In this document: one piece after another, positions 34,365 to 43,421 of the stretch | Position numbering within the stretch: the stretch's first letter is position 1 | How the letters are laid out: each line of letters begins with the position of its first letter | Assembly: GCF_003335585.1 (NCBI RefSeq) | Contig: NZ_QBFD01000012.1 | Location: forward strand, 107,832 to 171,831 | Reading direction: 5' to 3' | DNA length: 64,000 bases | Origin: Sulfitobacter sp. DFL-14 | GTDB taxonomy: Bacteria; Pseudomonadota; Alphaproteobacteria; Rhodobacterales; Rhodobacteraceae | Made by a program: the position numbers and the translations under genes | Notes under the pieces: generated by a model | The model's input: only the letters and a program-made list of their open reading frames with translations | What the model was told of the DNA's origin: nothing | Database searches by the model: none

Positions 34365-36443
34365 ATGACGCAAATGCCGGATGCCCTGCGCCGCCCTGCC
34401 CCGGCGACTTGCGCGTTGCTGCCTGCGGTCGTCCTGTCGCATGCGGACACCAGACCCGGGCAGATTGCATTTCACTACCTCAACCCGGCAGCGCCATCGC
34501 AGGAGCTGACCTATGGTGCGCTGGCACAGAATGCGCGCGCCCTGGCAGGCGGGCTCTTGGCAGCAGGCTGCGAAAATGGCGCGCGGGTCGCCCTCATCTG
34601 CGGCCACGGCCCGGCATTCATTACCGGGCTTGTCGCCATTCTCATGGCCGGATGCGCGGCTGTGCCTGTCGTCTTCCCTGCGGGGGCCATGATGCGGTCG
34701 CGCGCTGCGGCAATCCTGCGGGAGGCCGGTTGCGCGGCGATTCTGACAGGCGCAAGCCGAGCGGAGATTGATGCCGCAGGCGCTGATGATCTGTTCGCCG
34801 GGCATCCCCTGCTGCTGATCGACGAGCTTGCAAGCCGGGGCGGCTCACAAAGCAACCCGGCATTGCCCCTTGTGCGGCCCGAGGACGTGGCAATCGTGCA
34901 ATACACCTCGGGCTCGACCAGCGCACCGCGCGGGGTGCTGGTGACCCATGCCGCCCTGGCCGCGCAGCAACGGGCAATTGCAGCGGCCATTCAACCGCGC
35001 GCGCAGGAGCGGTCAGTGACCTGGCTGCCCCCGGAACATGATATGGGGCTGATGGGCGGATTGCTGTTCAATCTCTGGCGGGGTCATACCACCAGCGTGC
35101 TGTCCCCTGCGGCCTTCATCAATCGGCCGATCCGGTGGCTGGAGGCGATCAGCCGTTTCAAGGCGACCCTGTCGGTGGCACCGAATTTTGCATATGACCT
35201 GTGTGTACGGACCATCCCGCAACAGCGCCGCTCGGGGCTGGACCTGCGGTCTTGGCGGGTGGCGTTGAACGGCGCCGAACCGGTGCAGGCGACGACATTG
35301 GACAGTTTCGCGCAGGCCTTTGCGGACTCCGGTTTCGACCGCCAGGCCTTTCTGCCCTGCTATGGACTGGCGGAAGCGACGCTACTGGTCGCGGGGGCAA
35401 GCGGGGGCAATGGAGCCACAACCGGCTGGTTCGACCCCGAGGCGATGGAACAAGGCATCGTCGCGCGGGCCGGGGCCGGACAGGGTCGGCAGCTTGTTTC
35501 TTCCGGGCCGGTCCGGACAACCGGTGGCGTAGGAATCGTTTCAGCCGATACCGGTCACCCCTGCCCGCCGGACCGGATCGGCGAGATCTGGATCGCAGGC
35601 GACAGCATCGGCAGCGGCTATCTCGGCCTGCCGGAGGCCAGCCGCGATACCTTCGATGCCTATACGGCAACGGGGGACGGCCCCTATCTGCGCAGTGGCG
35701 ATACCGGCTTCCTGCTTGACGGCGAGCTTTTTGTAACAGGACGCATCAAGGACATCGTCCTGTGGCATGGTCGTACCCTGCACGCCGCCGACCTGGAGCG
35801 GGTGCTGGATGGTGTCGAACCCCGTGTCCGGCAACGGCGCCTTGTGCTTCGGCAAACCGGCGCGGCAGAAATCGTGCTGATCGCGGAGGTTCCACCAAAC
35901 CGGGATGCAGCGCCAACGACGACAGCAGGCAGTGACGATCAGGCGCTTGCATCGCGTCTTTGGCGGCGGCTGATGGCGAAAACCGGGGTCGAGGTCGATC
36001 AGGTCGTGCTGGTGCGGCCCGGAACGCTGCGATGGACATCCAGCGGCAAGATCGGGCGCGCCGCCAGCCATGCCCGCCTGCAGGATGAGCCGGATCGGGT
36101 GATTTGCGACTGGAGGCCGGACCATGGGAAATCCCGGCAGGCGCAGCTTTGCGCGCTGCGCGCGCTGGCGGACAGGGCCCGCAACGGCCCGCCCGATGCG
36201 GCGGCGCTGCTGGCGTTCTTCCTGGCCTGGGTCGCTGCCGCCACGGATGTGCCGCTGGATGAGGTCGACCCCGACCTGCCCTGGAGCGATCAGGGGCTTG
36301 ATTCCCTGATGATGACCGACCTGTCGCTGGATCTGGAAAGTGTGATCGGCGCGCAGATCCAGACCGAAGACCTGTTTGATCAGCCCGACCCGCGCATGTT
36401 GGCCCTGACATTGGCACGCCGGATGGTGGCAGCGCACCCATGA
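34365..36443 (+). CDS. Fatty-acyl-AMP ligase fused to acyl carrier domain
   Basis: A 692-residue two-domain enzyme. The ligase half has the adenylate motif QYTSGSTSAPRGV near residue 186 and FAAL-type signatures: TWLPPEHDMGLMGGLL, SVAPNFAYDLCVR and FLPCYGLAEATLLV. SGKIGRA near residue 560 carries the C-terminal lysine. The ligation motif reads GRIKDIVLWHGRTLHAADLE, where most FAALs have a RGRNxYP sequence. A C-terminal carrier domain has DQGLDSLMM with the phosphopantetheine Ser near 647. It should activate a carboxylic acid as acyl-AMP and load its own carrier. The stop overlaps the KS gene by four bases. Confidence 0.93.
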   Translation: MTQMPDALRRPAPATCALLPAVVLSHADTRPGQIAFHYLNPAAPSQELTYGALAQNARALAGGLLAAGCENGARVALICGHGPAFITGLVAILMAGCAAVPVVFPAGAMMRSRAAAILREAGCAAILTGASRAEIDAAGADDLFAGHPLLLIDELASRGGSQSNPALPLVRPEDVAIVQYTSGSTSAPRGVLVTHAALAAQQRAIAAAIQPRAQERSVTWLPPEHDMGLMGGLLFNLWRGHTTSVLSPAAFINRPIRWLEAISRFKATLSVAPNFAYDLCVRTIPQQRRSGLDLRSWRVALNGAEPVQATTLDSFAQAFADSGFDRQAFLPCYGLAEATLLVAGASGGNGATTGWFDPEAMEQGIVARAGAGQGRQLVSSGPVRTTGGVGIVSADTGHPCPPDRIGEIWIAGDSIGSGYLGLPEASRDTFDAYTATGDGPYLRSGDTGFLLDGELFVTGRIKDIVLWHGRTLHAADLERVLDGVEPRVRQRRLVLRQTGAAEIVLIAEVPPNRDAAPTTTAGSDDQALASRLWRRLMAKTGVEVDQVVLVRPGTLRWTSSGKIGRAASHARLQDEPDRVICDWRPDHGKSRQAQLCALRALADRARNGPPDAAALLAFFLAWVAAATDVPLDEVDPDLPWSDQGLDSLMMTDLSLDLESVIGAQIQTEDLFDQPDPRMLALTLARRMVAAHP

Positions 36444-38257
36444 CGGCGCAGGTTCCCATTGCGGTGGTTGGCATGGCCTGCCGGTTTCCGGGCGCAGAGT
36501 CCGCGGCGGACCTGGCTGATATGCTGCGGACCGGCCGGATCGGGACGGGCCCTGTTCCGGCTGCGCGTCTGGCGCTGATGGGGGTAAAGGAGCTGTCGGC
36601 CCCTGCGATGGGCCTGCTGGAAGGCATCGACAGCTTTGATCGCCACCCCTTCCGCATCTCTGCCAATGAAGCGCCACTGCTGGATCCCCAACAGCGTCTG
36701 GTTCTGGAAATGGCCTGGCATGCCCTGGAAGACGCAGGCCTCTGCCCGGCCCGTCTCGACGGCACGCCGGCGGGTGTCTATGTCGGCGTGGCATCCTCCG
36801 ATCATGCATTGCGGATGGCCCGGTCACCGGATTTCGCCAGCAATGCCCATCTGCCCAATGCGGTTCAGAATGCCGCGGTCTCCGGCAGGGTCAGCTATTG
36901 CCTTGGCCTGACCGGGCCGTCGCTGACGGTGGATACGGCCTGTTCTTCGGGGCTGACCGCCGTGACCCTGGCCGGGGACGCGCTGCGCCTGCAACACTGC
37001 GATATTGCCCTGGCTGGCGGTGTGAATGTGCTGCTGGACGCGGCGGGTTTCATGGCATTGGGGACAATGAATGTCCTGTCACCCTCGGGCCAGACCCGGC
37101 CTTTCGATGCGGCTGCGGATGGTTTCGTCCGATCCGAAGGCTGCGGCATGCTGGTGCTCAAACGGCTGCCGGATGCGCTGGCGGGCAACGACCGTATCCA
37201 CGCCATTCTGCCGGGCTGGGCGACGGGACAGGATGGGCGCAGCAACGGGTTAAGCGCCCCGTCGCGCGCCGGTCAGGCGCGGGTCATCACGGGCGCGATG
37301 CGCTCTGCCGGGGTCACGGTGGAGGACATCGGAGCAATCGAGGCGCATGGGTCGGCGACGGCACTGGGCGACGCCATCGAAACCCTGGCCCTCGCGGATG
37401 TATTTTCCGGCCGAAAGCAGCCTCCCGCTGCGCTGGGGTCCATCAAGGCCGCTGTCGGGCATCTGGAGGCGGCCGCGGGTATCGCAGGCCTGATCAAGGT
37501 GATCGTGATGGTGCGCGACAACATCCTGCCCGGTCAGCCCTGTTTCGACGACCCCTCCCCCCGGGTCGATTGGAAGGCGCTTCCGTTTCAGGTGCCGCAA
37601 ACCACGGGCCCATGGCAGAGCCCGCGCCGGATCGCAGGTGTCAGCTCTTTCGGGATGAGCGGGCTGAATTGCCATGCGATTGTCTGTTCTGCCGATGACC
37701 GCGCGGCTGCAGATCCCGCTGCCACGGTGCGGTCAACAGCCACCAGCCACCTGTTCCTGCTTTCAGCCGCAAGCCCGGCAGCGCTTCGAGATCGGGCCAA
37801 ACAGCTTCTTGCCGCGCTGGAGGATCCGCAGGTCTGCCTGCACCGGCTGGCTGCCACGGTGACGCGGCGCTGGACAGGTCTGAACCGGCGCGCAGGGTTT
37901 CAGGCGCGCAGCATCGCCGAGGCGAGAGAGGCCGCAGGCAGGATCGCATCCGGACCACCGCAGGACCCCACGCGGCTGTTGGGCCCGGTGATGCTTGACA
38001 CGCCGGAGCCCTTGGCCGGGTCGGAATTTGCCACCCTGCGCCGGGCCTGCCCGGACCTTGTTGCATCGCAGGCCGATGGACCGGGTGCCACCGCTGTCCC
38101 CGCTCCAAGCGGGGAGATTGCGACAGCCCTTCTAGCGCTGCATCTTGCCGGTGCGACGCTTGATCCCCAGGCCCTCGCAGAAGCCGACCCCGCAGCACCC
38201 GACCTGCCGGGATACCCATTCGACCGGCAGCGCTGCTGGTACGTTGACACCCCATGA
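36440..38257 (+). CDS. Beta-ketoacyl synthase, polyketide type, AT missing
   Basis: A 605-residue PKS ketosynthase. Active-site residues are complete: Cys168 in DTACSSGL, His303 in EAHGSATALG, and Lys336 and His341 in IKAAVGHLEAAAG. HGSAT replaces the usual HGTGT. Residues ~437-505 look like a KS-AT linker (HLFLLSAASPAALRDRAK). The sequence then passes through ~85 low-complexity residues straight to a post-AT linker ending YPFDRQRCW at 592-600. The acyltransferase that should lie between is absent. It could use an AT encoded elsewhere, or condense chains preloaded on carriers. It is translationally coupled to the FAAL-ACP gene. Confidence 0.93.
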   Translation: MTAQVPIAVVGMACRFPGAESAADLADMLRTGRIGTGPVPAARLALMGVKELSAPAMGLLEGIDSFDRHPFRISANEAPLLDPQQRLVLEMAWHALEDAGLCPARLDGTPAGVYVGVASSDHALRMARSPDFASNAHLPNAVQNAAVSGRVSYCLGLTGPSLTVDTACSSGLTAVTLAGDALRLQHCDIALAGGVNVLLDAAGFMALGTMNVLSPSGQTRPFDAAADGFVRSEGCGMLVLKRLPDALAGNDRIHAILPGWATGQDGRSNGLSAPSRAGQARVITGAMRSAGVTVEDIGAIEAHGSATALGDAIETLALADVFSGRKQPPAALGSIKAAVGHLEAAAGIAGLIKVIVMVRDNILPGQPCFDDPSPRVDWKALPFQVPQTTGPWQSPRRIAGVSSFGMSGLNCHAIVCSADDRAAADPAATVRSTATSHLFLLSAASPAALRDRAKQLLAALEDPQVCLHRLAATVTRRWTGLNRRAGFQARSIAEAREAAGRIASGPPQDPTRLLGPVMLDTPEPLAGSEFATLRRACPDLVASQADGPGATAVPAPSGEIATALLALHLAGATLDPQALAEADPAAPDLPGYPFDRQRCWYVDTP

Positions 38258-38359
38258 TCGGTCACGTTGAAAACAGGCATTCAGGTCTGGCTGGTCGGGT
38301 TCGGCAGCGGAACACAGTTGCCGTCACGCTTGCGCATTGACGCTCCCCCGCCCTGCGCC

Positions 38360-39130
38360 TCAGCTCACATTGGATGTAGCGCTGCCGTTCACCGCAAGCA
38401 CCAGCAGATAGCCAGAGACATCTTCCTCGATGGCGCGCCCGTAGGCATGCATTGCATTGGCATGCATTACCTTGGCAAAGGGCGTGGCGGTATCGTCAAG
38501 GATGTCAGTGATCTCAAGGGGTTGCAGACCGGTTTCGACCAGGGTCCGGGCATATTCGCTGATCGAGGATTCGCTGTTGACTGCGGGAATGAAGGTTGTC
38601 GGCCTGCGTGCCAGAACATCGGTCAGGATCAGGCGTCCGCCGGGCACAAGTACCCTGCGGGCCTCTTCGAAAAAGCGGCGGCGCGGGTGGAAATGCATGG
38701 CGGCTTCGACAGCATGGATGCAATCAATGCTCTGATCCGGAAAATCCAGCGCCGTCGCGTCCATCTGCCGGAAAGTTATGCGCGGACCGGCGTGATGGCG
38801 TTCCGCATGGGCGATCTGGCGCGCGGAATAGTTGATCCCGGTGATTTCTGCCTCCGGGTAGGCTGCCGCGAACAGCCCGGTACAGGCGCCCAGCCCGCAG
38901 CCGACATCCAGCAGGGTGCGGGTGCGGCCGCGCCCCTGATCGGTCTCCACATGCAGTTGAACCAGCCTTGCCGCGGCCTCGGGCAAGGTGGTGATCTGCC
39001 CGCCATCGGCGCTGCGCCAATACCCATAATTGTACAGATCACTTGCACCGAAAAGGCAACGCAGTGCAGGATGGAGAATAGCGAAATCATAATCGCTTTC
39101 CTTCAATCTCAGGTCGCGTTCACTTGACAT
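38360..39130 (-). CDS. SAM-dependent methyltransferase
   Basis: A 256-residue class I methyltransferase. Motif I reads TLLDVGCGLGACTGLF near residue 72, motif II-like ITGINYSARQI, and post-motif CIHAVEAAMHFHPRRRFFEEARRVL near 140. This pattern resembles methyltransferases acting on small molecules, lipids or polyketides, rather than on nucleic acids or proteins. It is a single minus-strand gene, convergent with the KS gene and divergent from the ACP gene. Probable role: methylation of the acyl or sugar product of the locus (inference). Confidence 0.88.
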   Translation of the reverse strand: MSSERDLRLKESDYDFAILHPALRCLFGASDLYNYGYWRSADGGQITTLPEAAARLVQLHVETDQGRGRTRTLLDVGCGLGACTGLFAAAYPEAEITGINYSARQIAHAERHHAGPRITFRQMDATALDFPDQSIDCIHAVEAAMHFHPRRRFFEEARRVLVPGGRLILTDVLARRPTTFIPAVNSESSISEYARTLVETGLQPLEITDILDDTATPFAKVMHANAMHAYGRAIEEDVSGYLLVLAVNGSATSNVS

Positions 39131-39218
39131 GGATATCCTTTTAGTTGTCCTTGAATGAAAACGAATATAGCATTCCAGGTGAATTGCTATCTTTCATTTC
39201 ACCGCTGAAAGGACCTCC
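39131..39218. promoter_or_regulatory. Divergent promoter region, methyltransferase/ACP
   Basis: An AT-rich gap of 88 bases. An inverted repeat with arms ATAGCA (39167-39172) and TGCTAT (39185-39190) spans 24 bases and encloses ATTCCAGGTG. AAGGACC near 39208-39214 is a suitable ribosome site for the ACP gene. Confidence 0.45.
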
Positions 39219-39506
39219 ATGGCCAGCACCGGAACATCACAGGACACCCTGGGCGCGACTGCGGTCAGCGACTGGATGGTAAACTATATTTCGTCCGTAA
39301 TCGACTTGCCGAAGGAGTCTTTCCCGGTCAACGAGCGTTTTGACAATTATGGTCTGGATTCCGTCGAGATCACCATCATGTGCGGCATGATGGAGGAACA
39401 ATACGAGATCGAGGTCAGCCCCGGCGAAGTCTTCAACAATCCATCGGTTGCCGCATTGTCCGCGCATATCGCCCAGCGGATCAGTGAGCGTTCCGCCACA
39501 GTATGA
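39219..39506 (+). CDS. Acyl carrier protein
   Basis: A 95-residue stand-alone carrier protein. Four helices are apparent, and the phosphopantetheine site is Ser48 in DNYGLDSVEIT. The sequence is of the PKS/acyl-transfer type rather than the housekeeping AcpP type (which has DSLD..E). It probably carries the chain condensed by the KS. The stop overlaps the start of the pyruvyltransferase-like gene by four bases, so carrier and sugar-modifying enzyme are likely coupled. No phosphopantetheinyl transferase is encoded in the window. Confidence 0.95.
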   Translation: MASTGTSQDTLGATAVSDWMVNYISSVIDLPKESFPVNERFDNYGLDSVEITIMCGMMEEQYEIEVSPGEVFNNPSVAALSAHIAQRISERSATV

Positions 39507-40801
39507 CAGCGGACGCGCCCGGGTCGGAAGGCTCAGGGGAGGTTATGATTTCCGGCATGTTCGACATGCTCAACTTCGGCGATCTGATGTTCCCCGTGGT
39601 GGCGGCACATGAGCTGGGCCAGCGCGGATACCGGGTACAGGCCCTTTCGCCAACCGGGGCCACGGTCGCCCTGAAGCACGCCTTGCCGACGCTGCCCCTC
39701 TGGTCCGCCCTTGATCCCGACAGGCAGTTTGCCGGCATGCTGATCGGCGGCGGCTACATCGTGCATACGCACCGGATGGACAGCCTCAGGGAATATCGCG
39801 GCCAGGGTATCGGCGCGGCGGTCGCACCCTCCGTCTGGCTCGGATCGACGCTGGCGGCGGCATTGCGTGACCTGCCCCTTGCCTGGAACGCGCCGGGTGT
39901 GCCGCATCCGCTGCGTCCGAGTGTTGACGCGCTCGCGGCTGCGGCCTTTGGCGCTGCGGATTACCTTTCGCTGCGGGATGCGGGTTCAGCACGGATGGCC
40001 AAGGCCCCCGGGGCAAAGATCGTGCCGGACCCGATCCTGGGCCTTGCCCGGGTCTGGCCGCGGGAGGGGCTGGCAGATGATTTCCTGCGCCTTTGCGCGC
40101 AGATGGGGCTGGAACGACGGGATCGCATCCTGGCCGTTCATGTCCGGAAAAGGTCGCTTGGGGGTGAGCCGATCCCGTCTTTTGCGGATGGTTTGGCGGC
40201 AGCCTGTCGGTCGCTGGAGCTGACGCCTGTGCTGATCGGCCTGGGCACGGCACATTCCGATGACCGTATCGCACGCGAGATCACTGCGGCACTGCGCGAC
40301 CGGGGCATCGCGGCGGCAGCGCTGGACCGGCCAGAGGGGTTGCGCGATGTCGCGGCCCTGCTTGCCCATGCAAGGGCCTATGCAGGCTCTTCCCTGCACG
40401 GCTATATCGCGGCGGCGGCCTATGGCGTGCCGGGGATCTTGGTGGCACGGCCTGCCTACCGGAAGTTCGATGGTCTGGTGGCCCATCTGGAGCGCCCCGG
40501 GGACCTTGTGAACACCTGGGATGCAGCACTGGCGGCACTGCCCGGAACACGCGCGGCCCCGCAGACCAGATTGCCCGACGCCGTGCCGCAACAGCTTTGC
40601 CAGCATTGGGACAACATCGCCGCCGCCTTTGCGGCCGGACCGGCCCCAAAGCGGCAGGCAAGGCTGCGTTTCGCAGCGATTGCCATGCGCGCCGGGCTGG
40701 AACAGGCAGGACTGGACTGGGCGATGACGCCTTTCACAACTGCAAAGGACCGCGCAGCCGCGCTGGATGGCACCGACCTGCTCGAAATGGAGCCTTTCTA
40801 G
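39503..40801 (+). CDS. Polysaccharide pyruvyl transferase family protein
   Basis: A 432-residue protein of the polysaccharide pyruvyltransferase (CsaB-like) family. The N-terminus carries GMFDMLNFGDLMFPVVAAHEL, a GxxDxxNFGDLxFP motif shared with the larger protein at 44716. MLIGGGYIVHT and the C-terminal SSLHGYIAAAAYGVPG, which is the usual UDP/PEP-site-like region, follow. Family members transfer pyruvate from phosphoenolpyruvate to sugars as ketals. Activity here is inferred. It overlaps the ACP gene and is three bases from the first PhyH gene. Confidence 0.85.
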   Translation: MTADAPGSEGSGEVMISGMFDMLNFGDLMFPVVAAHELGQRGYRVQALSPTGATVALKHALPTLPLWSALDPDRQFAGMLIGGGYIVHTHRMDSLREYRGQGIGAAVAPSVWLGSTLAAALRDLPLAWNAPGVPHPLRPSVDALAAAAFGAADYLSLRDAGSARMAKAPGAKIVPDPILGLARVWPREGLADDFLRLCAQMGLERRDRILAVHVRKRSLGGEPIPSFADGLAAACRSLELTPVLIGLGTAHSDDRIAREITAALRDRGIAAAALDRPEGLRDVAALLAHARAYAGSSLHGYIAAAAYGVPGILVARPAYRKFDGLVAHLERPGDLVNTWDAALAALPGTRAAPQTRLPDAVPQQLCQHWDNIAAAFAAGPAPKRQARLRFAAIAMRAGLEQAGLDWAMTPFTTAKDRAAALDGTDLLEMEPF

Positions 40802-40804
40802 ATC

Positions 40805-41671
40805 ATGACACAGCAATCCCCTGCCCGCCTTGCCGGATTGGACGAGACCCAATGCGAGACCTTTCGCCGCGACGGGTTTCTGCACCCGGTTGACGTGATG
40901 CCCGAGACCGAGGCCAAAGCCCTGAGAGCGCAGATCGAGGCGCTGGAGGCGCGCAAGCACGGGCGTTTGTCCGGCCTGACGCGTGCCAAGCCGCATCTGT
41001 TGCTGCCCTACCTTTGGGACGTGGTCCATGATGCCCGTATCCTTGACAAGGTCAGCAGCCTTCTGGGGCCGGACATCATCTGCATCGGCTCCAGCGTGAT
41101 CGACAAACCCGCCCGCTCGGACGGATATGTCGCCTGGCATCAGGATGCGACATTCTGGGGGCTGACCGAAAACCAGGGCGCAACGGCCTGGCTTGCCCTG
41201 AGTGACGTCACAAGCAAATCCGGTGCCATGCAGGCGATCCCCGGCACACATGCACGGCAGCTTCGCCACCTGGACACCGCTGACGACAAGAACATGCTGG
41301 GCGCCAGAGAGGCGGTCGACAGCCAGCCTGACCTCAGCCGGGCGGTCTGGATGATGTTGAAACCAGGGCAGATGTCGCTGCACCACCCGCTGGTGCTGCA
41401 TGGGTCGGGGCCGAATGCCTCTGACGACCGCCGCCTGGGCTTTGTGATCCGCTATACATCCGCGCGGGTCCGGCAAGAGGGGGGCACCGCGACGCTGGTG
41501 CGCGGCAGGAACCTGGCGCAGGTCCCCCTTGAAGTCCGGCCAGAGGCGGAAATGGACCCGGCGGCACTGAAACGGCATGGCGATATCATTCGCCAGACCG
41601 CCAACGTCATCCGCACCGCCAAGGCCCGTCATCTTGCCGCAGCGGCGGCTGGCAAGGACCCTCTGCAATGA
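40805..41671 (+). CDS. PhyH family Fe(II)/2-oxoglutarate dioxygenase, copy 1
   Basis: A 288-residue dioxygenase of the phytanoyl-CoA hydroxylase type. The Fe(II) ligands are His112 and Asp114 (AWHQDATFWGL), with the distal His199 in LVLHGSGPN. Arg210 or Arg217 (DDRRLGFVIRY) should hold 2-oxoglutarate. Length and motif order match small-molecule hydroxylases and halogenase relatives; Asp114 makes hydroxylation more likely than halogenation. It overlaps the next PhyH gene by four bases. Substrate: possibly the carrier-bound acyl chain. Confidence 0.93.
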   Translation: MTQQSPARLAGLDETQCETFRRDGFLHPVDVMPETEAKALRAQIEALEARKHGRLSGLTRAKPHLLLPYLWDVVHDARILDKVSSLLGPDIICIGSSVIDKPARSDGYVAWHQDATFWGLTENQGATAWLALSDVTSKSGAMQAIPGTHARQLRHLDTADDKNMLGAREAVDSQPDLSRAVWMMLKPGQMSLHHPLVLHGSGPNASDDRRLGFVIRYTSARVRQEGGTATLVRGRNLAQVPLEVRPEAEMDPAALKRHGDIIRQTANVIRTAKARHLAAAAAGKDPLQ

Positions 41672-42492
41672 CGGGCACATTTGCACAGGATTTCGCGCGC
41701 GAAGGCTTTGCCAGCCCGATCAGGGTGATGCCGCAAGCGGCCGCAACAGAACTTGTGAGCCGTCTTGAAGAGGCCGAACGCCGGCTAGGCCGGGAAGGGT
41801 TTGCGCGGCTCAATGCAAAAAGCCATCTGCTTTATCCGTTCCTGTGGGACCTTGTTCACGATGACCATATCCTTGATCACGTCGCGCAAATTCTGGGGCC
41901 GGACATCCTGTGCTGGGGATCGAGTTTCTTTTCCAAGGATGCCGGTTCCTCCAGCGTGGTGCCATGGCATCAGGACGGCACCTGCTGGGGGCTGGATGCG
42001 CCCAAGGGGGTGACCGCATGGCTTGCCCTGACCCCAAGCACACCGCAAAGCGGCTGCCTGCGGGTGGTGCCGGGCAGCCACCTGAGCGCCGTGCCGCATG
42101 CAGCCAGGAACGCCCCCTCCTCCATGCTGCCGCTGGGCGAAGAAGTGGCGGGAGAAGTTGATGAGGTAAATGCGATGAACTGCCCGCTCGAACCGGGTGA
42201 AATGTCACTTCACCATGTCACGCTGGTGCATGGCTCGGCCCCCAATCAGGCGACCTCGGGCAGGCGCATCGGTTTCGCGATCCGCTATATCGCGGGCGAT
42301 GTCAGGCAGTTGGGCGATCAGAAGGGCTATGCCACCCATGTGCGGGGGCGCGATCACGGAACCTATCTTCTGGAGGAGCAACCGCAAGCCGATCTCGAAC
42401 CGGCGGCCCTGCGGCGCTACCGCGACATCCTGCGGCACTCGGCCAGTCTGGTGCAGCGCCAGGCGGCGGGGCTTGACCAGCAGCCCCGCTAG
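41668..42492 (+). CDS. PhyH family Fe(II)/2-oxoglutarate dioxygenase, copy 2
   Basis: A 274-residue paralogue of the upstream gene. Fe(II) ligands are His101 and Asp103 (PWHQDGTCWGLD), and the distal His188 is in LVHGSAPN; the Arg in SGRRIGFAIRY is kept. The two proteins align along their whole length, so they arose by tandem duplication and have since diverged. They may act on successive positions or form a heteromer (inference). The stop overlaps the convergent GT2 gene: both stops share the palindrome CTAG at 42489-42492. Confidence 0.93.
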   Translation: MTGTFAQDFAREGFASPIRVMPQAAATELVSRLEEAERRLGREGFARLNAKSHLLYPFLWDLVHDDHILDHVAQILGPDILCWGSSFFSKDAGSSSVVPWHQDGTCWGLDAPKGVTAWLALTPSTPQSGCLRVVPGSHLSAVPHAARNAPSSMLPLGEEVAGEVDEVNAMNCPLEPGEMSLHHVTLVHGSAPNQATSGRRIGFAIRYIAGDVRQLGDQKGYATHVRGRDHGTYLLEEQPQADLEPAALRRYRDILRHSASLVQRQAAGLDQQPR

Positions 42493-43346
42493 CTGCGGGT
42501 CAGCGCGCCTGTTGTTGCATCATAAACCCAGCCGGGCGCGCGCTGCTTGCGCGGTGGTTTGCCGCGCAAACGAAGATAGTTTCGCGTTGCTTCCTTTAGA
42601 AATTTTACCGCCTGTGCCGGATCAGAGGTCGATGTGCCGCCGTGGACCTGATGAAATGTCGCGACCCCGGCCGTGCGGATAAATTGCGTGCCAGCGTGGT
42701 TCAGCGCCCGGTCCAGCATGTCGGGATTGCACATGCCGCCGCCAGGCTCTGTAAAGATGGGATCAAAGCCGCCAAGGGCGGACCAGGTGTCGCGATGCAG
42801 GAACAGGGCATTCGATTCCAGTATCGGCCCGGTGACCTGGGCCTCTTCGGGCCATGACACGGCAAAAAGGTCCGCTGCCGGATCGGGCCAGCCAGCCTGC
42901 GCCAGCAATGCATCCTCGGTCGCCCTGTCATATCCATGCTGCGTTGCGCTGGCCTGCCGGTCGAACCCGAACTGGCGATTGGGAACGGCGATCACCGGGG
43001 CCGGATGCGCCTCGGCTGCGCGCGCCACAGCAGCCAGGAGCCCGGATGACGCCATGCGCGCGCCGTCAATCCACGCGCCGACGATCCTGCCCCGCGCCAG
43101 TGACAGCGCCTGGTTCATCGCCTGGACCGGCGACGGGGCGGGGTTGCTTGCCGCGATGATCTGCGGGACCGGTATCATCTCTGGCGCGACAGGCAGATGT
43201 CCGGAGCCGTTGTCGACCACGATGATTTCCCAGCTCAGCCCGTCGGCACCCTGCTGAAAAGCGCGCGACAGCGACCATAGCGTGCGCGGCAACTCGCGGT
43301 CCATCCGCCAGCATGTGATCGCGATCGAAATATCGGGTGCCGCCAT
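42489..43346 (-). CDS. Family 2 glycosyltransferase
   Basis: A 285-residue GT-A fold enzyme starting MAAPDISIAITCWRMDRELP. WEIIVVDNGSG near residue 40 is the nucleotide-sugar Asp. GAWIDGARMASSGLL near 95 stands where the metal-binding DxD usually is (here a single Asp), and FDPIFTEPGGGM near 195 follows. The start at 43346 is fixed by homology-like features; the frame extends upstream to 43448. It is convergent with the PhyH genes and divergent from the P450 gene. Sugar donor and acceptor unknown. Confidence 0.85.
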   Translation of the reverse strand: MAAPDISIAITCWRMDRELPRTLWSLSRAFQQGADGLSWEIIVVDNGSGHLPVAPEMIPVPQIIAASNPAPSPVQAMNQALSLARGRIVGAWIDGARMASSGLLAAVARAAEAHPAPVIAVPNRQFGFDRQASATQHGYDRATEDALLAQAGWPDPAADLFAVSWPEEAQVTGPILESNALFLHRDTWSALGGFDPIFTEPGGGMCNPDMLDRALNHAGTQFIRTAGVATFHQVHGGTSTSDPAQAVKFLKEATRNYLRLRGKPPRKQRAPGWVYDATTGALTRS

Positions 43347-43421
43347 CTCAGCGCCTTCCGTTTGCGAGACACTGGGCTTAACCTGCACAACGGCACCATT
43401 CCTTTGAAGACAGGCCCGCAT

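Noticed and set aside
33232..34368. Plus-strand frame opposite the SGNH-like gene
   Set aside because: No domain and Arg/Gln-rich; the minus-strand protein has SGNH blocks and a divergent promoter region.
39986..41686. 566-codon minus-strand frame opposite the pyruvyltransferase and PhyH genes
   Set aside because: Cys/Arg/Gln-rich shadow with no motif; both plus-strand genes have complete family motifs.
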